Positions 1 through 5,049 of a stretch of DNA of 5,590 bases are shown here, one piece after another (the stretch's first letter is position 1; every line of letters begins with the position of its first letter). This DNA comes from WVWW01 sp041568335. GTDB lineage: Bacteria; Acidobacteriota; Polarisedimenticolia; Polarisedimenticolales; Polarisedimenticolaceae. A program made the translations under genes and the position numbers. The stretch lies in the NCBI GenBank assembly GCA_041568335.1, contig JBFFZZ010000215.1:1-5590 (forward strand), written 5' to 3'. The notes under the pieces were generated by a model that searched no databases, had not been told where the DNA came from, and saw only the letters and a list, made by a program, of their open reading frames with translations.

Positions 1-1074
1 GCTGAGGACGGACAATGCGTCGTCCAGCATCTCGAGACGGAAGTAAAGCTTGCCCAAGTAGAAACGGGCCAGCGTGTCCTTACGCGCCTGCGCGATGCAA
101 CGCTTCAGGGCCTCGATCGCCTGGAGCGGCTGTTCGCTCTGGAGGTAGTGCTCCTCTAGCATCCTCAGAAAGATCGGCGAGCCCGTTGTCTCGAACCCAT
201 GGAACCAGACCTCGACGGCTTCCGACTCGTTGCCTTGCGAGAGCAACGCTTCGCCCAGCGTGACGTGGGCCGGGATGAACTGGTCGTAGTCCTTGAGCAA
301 GCGCCGGAGCAGACCGGCGGCCTCTCGCGGCTTGCCGGCGCGCAGCCGTTGCGCGGCGATCTCGAAACGGATGCCGCGGCCCACGCGCTGATCGCGGGCT
401 TCGCGATTGGGATCCGGGGCGAGCTTCTCGACCCGCTGAAGTGCCTCGAGGGCCTGCTCCCAGTTTTCCCCTTTCAGGTGCAACGAGCAGAGCTTGCGCC
501 AGGCCGCGATCGAGTTTTTCTGGATCCCGAGGATGCGTCCGAGCACGACGCGAGCTCGATCGATGTCACCCGCGGCCTCGTGATCGTCGACCAAGGCGTA
601 CAACGGCCTCGTGTTGTCCTCTTTCAGGTGGTGAGCCTTGCGGTGAAACTCGATCGCCTCGGGGATGCGCCCCTGGGCCCGGAGCACGTCGCCGATTTTG
701 ATCAGGGTGTTGAAGTGACGGCTGTCGCGTTCCAGGACGGCACGGAAATGGCCGAGCGCCTCTTCGTCGCGCCCTTCGACCACCGCGACGAGGCCGCGGG
801 AATACTCTTCCTCGACCTCCTCGTACTTGCGCCCTTCACGGCGCAGCCGCCCGCGTTCGATCAACAGACCCGCCTCGCGGGACAGACCGATCACGAACGT
901 CGTCAAGATGCCGAGGCCCAGGCATACGACCAGCGCAAGCCCGACGGGCAGCGACATCTCGCCCCACAGCAGGATCGGCTGCTCGAGCACCTCCCGGTTG
1001 GAGTCCAGGACGGACGCCAGCAGGAGCAGGCCCCCGAGCAGCAAGACGAACAACAAAAACGTGCGAACTTTCAT
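1..1074 (-). CDS. LapA-like membrane domain fused to LapB-like TPR protein (partial, C-terminus off the left edge)
   Basis: The minus-strand frame from the ATG at 1074-1072 is open for 358 codons to position 1 with no stop, so the 3' end is missing. It begins MKVRTFLLFVLLLGG. One membrane helix spans about residues 4-23 and a second about 42-63, with a short loop (LDSNREVLEQ) between; this layout matches the LapA/DUF1049 fold. A charged, probably coiled segment (about 65-92, LLIERGRLRREG) leads into TPR-type helical repeats from about 92 to the edge, for example EEALGHFRAVLERD, IPEAIEFHRKA, WEQALEALQRVEKLAP, ESEAVEVWFHG and LQAIEALKRCI. The repeats resemble E. coli LapB (YciM), which with LapA helps control LpxC and LPS synthesis at the inner membrane. 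LapB ends in a rubredoxin-like zinc domain, which here would lie outside the window. LapA and LapB are separate neighbouring genes in E. coli; here both domains are in one frame. The function is inferred from homology. The ribosome binding site is weak (TAGG about 6 nt upstream). Membrane TPR identity is firm; LapB orthology is moderate. Confidence 0.85.
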   Translation of the reverse strand, partial: MKVRTFLLFVLLLGGLLLLASVLDSNREVLEQPILLWGEMSLPVGLALVVCLGLGILTTFVIGLSREAGLLIERGRLRREGRKYEEVEEEYSRGLVAVVEGRDEEALGHFRAVLERDSRHFNTLIKIGDVLRAQGRIPEAIEFHRKAHHLKEDNTRPLYALVDDHEAAGDIDRARVVLGRILGIQKNSIAAWRKLCSLHLKGENWEQALEALQRVEKLAPDPNREARDQRVGRGIRFEIAAQRLRAGKPREAAGLLRRLLKDYDQFIPAHVTLGEALLSQGNESEAVEVWFHGFETTGSPIFLRMLEEHYLQSEQPLQAIEALKRCIAQARKDTLARFYLGKLYFRLEMLDDALSVLS

Positions 1075-1115
1075 CGAAGCCTACCGTCGAAACCGCGTAA
1101 ACGACTCAAAATGCA

Positions 1116-1144
1116 AGGTTAGTTCAGCCCCAATCCAGCGTCAA
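1116..1144 (-). promoter_or_regulatory. possible weak promoter before the TPR membrane gene
   Basis: The 87-bp gap between the rlmH stop and the TPR gene start is long compared with the 4-bp gaps just upstream. On the minus strand it contains TTGACG (1144-1139), then 17 nt, then TAACCT (1121-1116). The -35 hexamer is good but the -10 matches the consensus at only three positions. It would let the TPR gene be transcribed on its own as well as by read-through. I see no convincing terminator hairpin in this gap. Confidence 0.25.
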
Positions 1145-1161
1145 GGCCGCCCGCCGTGGAC

Positions 1162-1626
1162 TCATTTATGGTAAGGGACGCCGCGGATCAAAGTCATCGC
1201 GCGGTAGATCTGCTCCGCCGCCACGACACGCGCGAGCTCGTGGGGAAGCGTCGGGGATCCCAGCGACCAGAGGTCGTCCGCGCGTTCCAACAGGCTCGCA
1301 TGGTGGCCCAGCGGCCCACCCAAGAGGAACGCCGCGACCGGGGTCGCCCAGCGCGAAAGGACCGCGGCGAGCCGCTCGCTCTCGAACTGGTTGCCACGTC
1401 GATCCAGCACGACCAAACGAGCCCCACGGTCGACCGTCTCGACAAGACGCCGGCTCTCCCGTTCCATGACGTGATCGTCGCTGTAGCGGCCGCCGCTCCG
1501 TTCCTCGGCGACCCACGCGGAGCTGAAGTCGAGGCCGAGCTTGACGATCCGCGATTCGTATTCGTCGTACAGGCCGACGGCGTGCTTGTTCCGCGGTCTT
1601 CCGACACAGATGAGCCGCGCCCGCAC
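1162..1626 (-). CDS. rlmH: 23S rRNA (pseudouridine-1915-N3)-methyltransferase RlmH
   Basis: RlmH is a SPOUT-class, SAM-dependent methyltransferase. It methylates pseudouridine 1915 in helix 69 of 23S rRNA on assembled 70S ribosomes and acts as a homodimer in the cytoplasm. With a GTG start at 1626-1624 the product is 154 aa, almost the 155 aa of the E. coli enzyme. It opens with the family-like VRARLICVGRPR. It carries the SAM-loop motif LLGGPLGH (about 101-108), the trefoil-knot region SLGSPTLPHELARVV (about 121-135) and the conserved C-terminal YHK (152-154). An in-frame ATG at 1662-1660 would add 12 residues and overlap rsfS by 32 bp. I prefer GTG because the protein then starts where the family starts and the gap to the rsfS stop is 4 bp. 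Neither start has a strong Shine-Dalgarno, so translation is probably coupled to rsfS. It is the last gene of the rplU operon. The function is firm; the start is moderately sure. Confidence 0.93.
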   Translation of the reverse strand: MRARLICVGRPRNKHAVGLYDEYESRIVKLGLDFSSAWVAEERSGGRYSDDHVMERESRRLVETVDRGARLVVLDRRGNQFESERLAAVLSRWATPVAAFLLGGPLGHHASLLERADDLWSLGSPTLPHELARVVAAEQIYRAMTLIRGVPYHK

Positions 1627-1630
1627 GTCG

Positions 1631-2029
1631 CTAACCGCTCTCGACGGCTCCCGCGGCGTCATCGGTCAGCGGGGGTAGCGGGGGTAGCGGCAACGCAGGC
1701 GCGTCGCCCCACAGCCGCTCGAGCCGGTAGAACTCCCGCTTTTCCTTCAGGAACACGTGCACGACGAAATCGATGTAGTCGAGCAGCACCCATTCGCTTT
1801 GCCGAAGGCCTTCGATATGGGTGGGCTTCTTACCGGCCTCCGTGAGCAACCGGCGTTCGATGTTCTCGACGATCGCGGCGACCTGGCGACCGGAGGAGCC
1901 GTGGCAGATGATGAACGTGTCGGTGACATCGGAGAGCCCGCGCAGGTCCAGGGCGACCACATCCTCGGCTTTTCGATCGCGTGCGGCATCCACACAGAGC
2001 AGGACTGCGTCGTTCGCCTGTGTTCTCAG
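1631..2029 (-). CDS. rsfS: ribosomal silencing factor RsfS, probable CTG start
   Basis: RsfS (RsfA, Iojap/DUF143 family) binds L14 on the 50S subunit and blocks joining with the 30S, lowering translation in starvation. Family features are clear: AEDVVALDLRGLSDVTD (about 21-37), the FIICHGSSGRQV stretch (39-50), and HIEGLRQSEWVLLDYIDFVVHVF (71-93) followed by YRLERLWGDA. No ATG, GTG or TTG lies at the expected place. A CTG at 2029-2027 sits 7 nt after a perfect AGGAG and 4 bp after the nadD stop. It gives 132 aa, with 22 residues before the DVVALDL strand against 20 in E. coli. An in-frame GTG at 1993-1991 would remove 12 residues of the first helix and has no ribosome binding site. The next in-frame GTG upstream, at 2137-2135, lies deep inside nadD. 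The C-terminus carries an unusual Pro/Leu tail (about 111-121) encoded by a 9-nt tandem repeat. The function is firm; the CTG start is an inference. Confidence 0.93.
   Translation of the reverse strand: MRTQANDAVLLCVDAARDRKAEDVVALDLRGLSDVTDTFIICHGSSGRQVAAIVENIERRLLTEAGKKPTHIEGLRQSEWVLLDYIDFVVHVFLKEKREFYRLERLWGDAPALPLPPLPPLTDDAAGAVESG
1668..1690. repeat. 9-bp tandem repeat in the 3' end of rsfS
   Basis: On the plus strand the unit AGCGGGGGT occurs twice in tandem (1668-1676 and 1677-1685), followed by a partial third copy (AGCGG). Read on the coding strand it gives an LPP-type repeat in the RsfS tail. The length is a multiple of three, so gain or loss of a unit keeps the frame. Confidence 0.85.
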
Positions 2030-2033
2030 CGGG

Positions 2034-2702
2034 TCACTCCTCTCTCGCGTACAGCTGGTGGCGCTGAATATACAAAGCGACGTCGCTCGGGACAAGCGCG
2101 TCCAGCGGCTCGCCCGCGGCGGACAGCCGCCGGACACGCCTCGACGAGACCGCTTCCGTGGGGAGTCGCACGGGGAAGATCCGCCCGCCTCGGCCGAGCC
2201 GGTCGCAATCGATCAACAGATGCGCCTCCTCCGGATCGATCGCCGTACGGATCCGCCGGGCGACAAACGGGTCACAGTCGTCGAGGGAGGAACGATCGTG
2301 ATCCGGTCGCGCGATCGCGATCAGGTCGAACTCCTCGAGCAAAGCACGGTACTCGTGCCAGGTCGTCAATTCCGCCACCGCATCCATCCCGACGACGAAC
2401 ACCGGATCGACGCCGGGACGGTCCGCGCGAAGCGTCCGCAGCGTGTCGATGGTGTAGGCCACGTCGTCGGTGAGCTCCAGGTCACACAGGCGCAACGCGG
2501 GGAACTCCTCGACGGCGAGCCGAATCATGGCGACACGGTGCTCGACCGGCGTCAACGATTCGAGCGGTTTGTGGGGTGGCTTTGCGGTGGGCATCAAGAC
2601 CAGCTCCGGCAACCCCAGGCAGGACCGCAAGCGGTCGGCGATCCGCAGATGGCCGTAGTGCACGGGATCGAACGTCCCGCCCATGACGACGCGAACAGTC
2701 AT
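2034..2702 (-). CDS. nadD: nicotinate-nucleotide adenylyltransferase NadD
   Basis: NadD transfers AMP from ATP to nicotinic acid mononucleotide, forming nicotinic acid adenine dinucleotide, the penultimate step of NAD synthesis in the cytoplasm. The 222-aa product has the usual family length. It shows the nucleotidyltransferase signature GGTFDPVHYGH (residues 8-18, with the HxGH-type catalytic motif), the substrate-loop KPPHK (41-45), a central FVVGMDAVAELTTWHEY stretch (102-118) that fits the family, and a C-terminal SSRRVRR (186-192) at the position of the usual ISST-x-IR motif. The ATG at 2702-2700 overlaps the obg stop as ATGA, so translation is probably coupled to obg. Starts further upstream in the same frame would lie inside obg and add sequence with no family resemblance. 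The rsfS start follows 4 bp after the nadD stop, and the last nadD codons supply the rsfS ribosome binding site. The assignment is firm. Confidence 0.96.
   Translation of the reverse strand: MTVRVVMGGTFDPVHYGHLRIADRLRSCLGLPELVLMPTAKPPHKPLESLTPVEHRVAMIRLAVEEFPALRLCDLELTDDVAYTIDTLRTLRADRPGVDPVFVVGMDAVAELTTWHEYRALLEEFDLIAIARPDHDRSSLDDCDPFVARRIRTAIDPEEAHLLIDCDRLGRGGRIFPVRLPTEAVSSRRVRRLSAAGEPLDALVPSDVALYIQRHQLYAREE
2037..2041 (-). promoter_or_regulatory. ribosome binding site deciding the rsfS start
   Basis: AGGAG on the minus strand lies in the last codons of nadD, 7 nt before the CTG at 2029-2027. It is the best Shine-Dalgarno around any candidate rsfS start. A GTG overlapping it (2038-2036) is in another frame and meets a stop after three codons. 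Confidence 0.6.
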
Positions 2703-3724
2703 CCGGAGCTCGCCGTGCCGACGTCCCGCGGTGTGGACTCGATCCAATCGGCGACTCGCCGAACGAGCGCGTGGACGCCATCCCCGGACACGGCCGAGAT
2801 CGTCAAGCACTCACGCCCACGCTCATGCGCCCAGGCCCGCAACCGCTCGCATGGAGCGTCGTCCTGGATCGCGTCGGATTTCGTGACCACGAGCAGAGAC
2901 GGTTTCGCCACGAGCTTGACGGAGTAAGCGCCCAGCTCGTTCTCGATCGCTTGCACGGCCGTGACGGGTTCTCGATCGACACAGCTGCCGTCGACGAGAT
3001 GCAGGAGCAACCGGCAGCGTTCGATGTGCCGCAGAAAGCGATCGCCGAGCCCCGCTCCCTCGTGGGCGCCCTCGATCAGTCCGGGAATGTCGGCAACGAC
3101 GAACGAGCGGTCATCCCCCGCATCCACGACCCCGAGATGCGGCTCGAGCGTGGTGAACGGATAGTCCGCGATCTTCGGGCGCGCGGCCGAGATCCGCGAG
3201 ATCAACGTCGACTTGCCGGCGTTGGGGAACCCGATCAGCCCGACGTCGGCAAGCAATTTGAGCTCGAGGCGCAGCCGCCGCAGCTCGCCGGGGCGGCCGG
3301 GCTCGTGCCGCGTCGGCGCCTGGTTGACCGGGCCGGCAAACCGCGCGTTGCCTCGACCGCCGTCGCCCCCACACGCGGCGACCCAGCGCTGTCCGGGGGT
3401 TGCCAGGTCCACCAGCTCGTGGACGCCGTCCTCGTCCAGGACGGTGGTTCCGACCGGGACCTGGACGATGAGCTCCCCGGACGAGCGACCCGTCTTGTTG
3501 CTGCCCTCGCCGTGTCGCCCGCGCTGCGCCCGAAACAACGTGTTGTAGCGAAACGGCAACAACGTGGACACGCCCAGGTCGGCGATGAGGACGACGTCGC
3601 CCCCTCGCCCGCCGTCCCCACCGTTGGGCCCGCCATGCGGGACGTACTTCTCGCGGCGGAACGAGACGCACCCGTCCCCGCCGTCACCGCCCCGGACGGT
3701 GATCGTGGCTTGGTCGACGAACAT
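2699..3724 (-). CDS. obg: GTPase Obg (ObgE/CgtA), short form without C-terminal extension
   Basis: Obg is a slow-cycling GTPase that binds the 50S subunit, takes part in its late assembly and links GTP/ppGpp levels to growth. The 341-aa product has the glycine-rich Obg fold at residues 1-158 (start MFVDQATITVRGGDGGDG, then GGPNGGDGGRGGDV) and a G domain at about 160-330. G1 is GFPNAGKST (165-173), G2 is FTTLEPHLG (190-198), G3 is DIPG (212-215) and G5 is SAVS (310-313). G4 reads TKSD (281-284) where Obg usually has NKxD; the same N-to-T change is normal in some other GTPases. The protein ends soon after the G domain, so the variable C-terminal OCT domain of some Obg proteins is absent. The ATG at 3724 is the standard family start; the frame extends upstream but only as a shadow of rpmA. 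The 14 bp after the rpmA stop hold no Shine-Dalgarno, so coupling to rpmA is likely. Its stop overlaps the nadD start. Confidence 0.96.
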   Translation of the reverse strand: MFVDQATITVRGGDGGDGCVSFRREKYVPHGGPNGGDGGRGGDVVLIADLGVSTLLPFRYNTLFRAQRGRHGEGSNKTGRSSGELIVQVPVGTTVLDEDGVHELVDLATPGQRWVAACGGDGGRGNARFAGPVNQAPTRHEPGRPGELRRLRLELKLLADVGLIGFPNAGKSTLISRISAARPKIADYPFTTLEPHLGVVDAGDDRSFVVADIPGLIEGAHEGAGLGDRFLRHIERCRLLLHLVDGSCVDREPVTAVQAIENELGAYSVKLVAKPSLLVVTKSDAIQDDAPCERLRAWAHERGRECLTISAVSGDGVHALVRRVADWIESTPRDVGTASSG

Positions 3725-3738
3725 GGCAGGGGGACGAG

Positions 3739-3996
3739 CTAGTCGAACCGGTCGACGCGTACGAACCGGCCCAGACGTCCGCGGTCTTCGAACTGGACCA
3801 CGCCGTTGACCAGCGCGAACAGCGTGTCGTCCTTGCCGCGGCCGACGTTCTTGCCCGGTTTGATCGGCGTACCGCGCTGGCGCACCAGGATCGACCCGCC
3901 GGTGACGACTTGCCCGGCGAACTTCTTGCAACCGAGTCGCTTGGAGTGGGACTCGCGGCCGTTACGACTGCTGCCACCAGCTTTCTTGTGAGCCAT
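3739..3996 (-). CDS. rpmA: 50S ribosomal protein L27 (bL27)
   Basis: L27 is a small basic 50S protein whose flexible N-terminus reaches the peptidyl transferase centre and helps position tRNA. The 85-aa product starts with the diagnostic MAHKKAGGSSRNGRES and continues with LGCKKFAGQVV (21-31), ILVRQRGTPIKPG (36-48) and NVGRGKDDTLFALVNGVVQFE (50-70). The N-terminus directly follows Met-Ala-His, with no removable leader of the kind seen in Firmicutes. The ATG at 3996-3994 has a GGAG 7 nt upstream. The frame is open much further upstream, but that part is the shadow of rplU. It lies 22 bp after rplU, the near-universal L21-L27 pairing, and 14 bp before obg. Confidence 0.98.
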   Translation of the reverse strand: MAHKKAGGSSRNGRESHSKRLGCKKFAGQVVTGGSILVRQRGTPIKPGKNVGRGKDDTLFALVNGVVQFEDRGRLGRFVRVDRFD

Positions 3997-4003
3997 TGGA
4001 GGT

Positions 4004-4007
4004 CTCC
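4004..4007 (-). promoter_or_regulatory. ribosome binding site of rpmA
   Basis: GGAG on the minus strand in the 22-bp rplU-rpmA gap, 7 nt before the ATG at 3996-3994. It fixes the L27 start over the longer open frame upstream. Confidence 0.75.
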
Positions 4008-4018
4008 GATCTCGGGGG

Positions 4019-4333
4019 TCAGGCGTCGATCGATTCGATCTTGACCGCGGTGTAGTTCTGACGGTGCCCCATACGCCGGCGGTTCGAGTTCTGACGGGGT
4101 TTGTACGTGAAGATCCGGATCTTCTTCGCTCGCCCCTGCTCGACGATCGAGCCTTTGACCTTCGCGCCCTCGACCGCGGGTGATCCGACCCGGGCCTTCT
4201 CACCCTCACCGACCATGAGGACGCGATCGAAGACGACCTTCGAGCCGACGTCGCCGTCGAGCGTCTCGACACGCACCAGATCGCCGACCTGGACGCGCAT
4301 TTGTTTACCGCCTGTCTCGATGACCGCGTACAT
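4019..4333 (-). CDS. rplU: 50S ribosomal protein L21 (bL21)
   Basis: L21 is a primary 23S rRNA-binding protein of the 50S subunit. The 104-aa product matches the usual length of about 103 aa. It starts MYAVIETGGKQMRVQVGD and has the conserved basic C-terminal block: KKIRIFTYKPRQNSNRRR (70-87), then MGHRQNYTAVKIESI (88-102). The ATG at 4333-4331 is preceded by GGAG with a 9-nt spacer and, further up, by a consensus promoter. It is therefore the first gene of the operon rplU-rpmA-obg-nadD-rsfS-rlmH. The assignment is firm. Confidence 0.98.
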   Translation of the reverse strand: MYAVIETGGKQMRVQVGDLVRVETLDGDVGSKVVFDRVLMVGEGEKARVGSPAVEGAKVKGSIVEQGRAKKIRIFTYKPRQNSNRRRMGHRQNYTAVKIESIDA

Positions 4334-4340
4334 ACCTGGT

Positions 4341-4391
4341 CACTCCGCGAGGTGTGGGAAAACGAGCATTATAGACACCGCCCGGGGAGTG
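4341..4391. repeat. nested inverted repeat over the rplU promoter and ribosome binding site
   Basis: On the plus strand, CACTCC (4341-4346) and GGTGT (4351-4355) are matched by ACACC (4375-4379) and GGAGTG (4386-4391). This is an 11-bp interrupted dyad centred near the transcription start. The two arms have internal gaps of 4 and 6 bp, so the symmetry is imperfect. Only the rplU-proximal arm would be in the mRNA, which points to a DNA-binding site rather than an RNA hairpin. It may be chance. Confidence 0.4.
4343..4346 (-). promoter_or_regulatory. ribosome binding site of rplU
   Basis: GGAG on the minus strand, 9 nt before the rplU ATG and about 15 nt after the predicted transcription start. 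It lies inside the GGAGTG arm of the dyad that spans the promoter. Confidence 0.75.
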
Positions 4392-4395
4392 TCAA
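4368..4395 (-). promoter_or_regulatory. sigma-70-type promoter of the rplU operon
   Basis: On the minus strand, TTGACA (4395-4390), a 16-bp spacer, then TATAAT (4373-4368). Both hexamers match the consensus fully. Transcription would start near 4361, giving a leader of roughly 28 nt before rplU. The spacer itself carries a dyad, GACAC-N10-GTGTC (4393-4374), that touches both hexamers. A further TTGACA at 4421-4416 has no partner -10. A short leader leaves little room for an RNA regulatory structure, so any control is more likely at the DNA level. Confidence 0.85.
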
Positions 4396-4450
4396 GAGCG
4401 GTGCAACGCTTCTGATGTCAACGATTTAGGCCCGCCCAGGAAGGACCGGA

Positions 4451-5035
4451 TCAGCGGCTCTTGAGGTCCTTGAGGACGAGCTTGATGATCGCCTTCAGCG
4501 TCTCAAAAACGCCCTCGCCGGTGGTCGCGACGGCCTCGAAGACCGGTTCGTCCTTGACCCGGAGCGCCTTTTCCAACTCGGCCAGTGCCACCGCCGAAGG
4601 CAGGTCGCGCTTGTTCAGCTGGAGCGCGTACGGCATCGTCGCCAGGTCATACCCCTGATCCTTGAGGTTTTCGCGCAGGTTGGTCACGGCTTCCACGTTC
4701 GCATCCATCCGCGCTTCCTGCGAATCGGCGACGAAGACGACGCCGTCGACACCCTTCAGGATCAGCTTTCGGGAGGCGTCGTAGAACACCTGACCGGGCA
4801 CCGTATACAGGTGGAAACGCATGCGGAAGCCGCGGATCGTCCCCAGTTCGATCGGCAGGAAGTCGAAGAACAACGTGCGTTCGGTCTCCGTGGCGAGCGA
4901 GATCAGCTTGCCCTTCGCATCCTGGCGTGTCTTCTCGTGGATCCACTGGATGTTGGTCGTCTTTCCACCGAGCCCGGGTCCGTAGTAGACGATCTTGCAG
5001 TTGATCTCGCGTGCGGCGTAGTTGATGAAGGACAT
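4451..5035 (-). CDS. mglA: MglA, small Ras-like GTPase for cell polarity
   Basis: MglA is the bacterial Ras-family GTPase that marks the leading pole and, with its GAP MglB, controls polarity and motility in Myxococcus; related proteins occur widely in non-gliding bacteria. The 194-aa product has the usual length. It shows the P-loop GPGLGGKTT (19-27), the ETERTLFFDFLP switch-1 region (50-61, with R53 and T54 at the positions important in M. xanthus MglA) and the MglA-specific TVPGQ (78-82, with Q82) in place of the Ras DxxGQ. G4 is NKRDLP (141-146), and KLILKGVDGVVFVADS (90-105) is also typical. All motifs look intact, so it should bind and, with MglB, hydrolyse GTP. The ATG at 5035 gives MSFINYAAREINCKIVYYG, the standard family start. 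It follows the MglB-like gene by 14 bp, where only a weak GGCGGG-type binding site is seen. No clear terminator separates it from the rplU promoter, so some read-through is possible. Confidence 0.96.
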   Translation of the reverse strand: MSFINYAAREINCKIVYYGPGLGGKTTNIQWIHEKTRQDAKGKLISLATETERTLFFDFLPIELGTIRGFRMRFHLYTVPGQVFYDASRKLILKGVDGVVFVADSQEARMDANVEAVTNLRENLKDQGYDLATMPYALQLNKRDLPSAVALAELEKALRVKDEPVFEAVATTGEGVFETLKAIIKLVLKDLKSR

Positions 5036-5049
5036 CGCGTCGCCCGCCG

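Noticed and set aside
199..1122. A 307-codon plus-strand open frame
   Set aside because: It lies opposite the TPR membrane gene, whose minus-strand frame is open over the whole region and has membrane helices and TPR motifs. The plus-strand protein shows no recognisable domain, so it is a shadow produced by high GC content.
2703..2810. N-terminal extension of NadD in the same frame
   Set aside because: NadD family sequence begins a few residues before GGTFDP. The ATGA overlap with obg is a standard coupled start.
1757..2927. Long plus-strand open frames opposite rsfS and nadD, and another at 2771-3742 opposite obg
   Set aside because: They are antisense to clearly recognised genes, are rich in Arg/Asp/Gln as expected of antisense GC-rich frames, and show no family motifs.
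3725..3931. N-terminal extension of Obg in the same frame
   Set aside because: It overlaps rpmA and has no similarity to the glycine-rich Obg domain, which begins at MFVDQ.
3997..4272. N-terminal extension of L27 in the same frame
   Set aside because: The extension is the shadow of rplU and is Arg/Ser-rich. L27 has a near-invariant MAHKKAGG start with a good ribosome binding site at 4004-4007.
4334..4361. L21 autoregulatory leader RNA or riboswitch
   Set aside because: The predicted leader is only about 28 nt and contains just one arm of the dyad, too short for a known structured leader.
4416..4421. Second TTGACA as a tandem promoter
   Set aside because: About 17 nt downstream on the minus strand there is no -10-like hexamer; the sequence there runs into the first -35.
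4396..4450. Rho-independent terminator after mglA
   Set aside because: The stretch is GC-rich at first but I find no stable stem followed by a T-run. The conclusion is limited to visual inspection.
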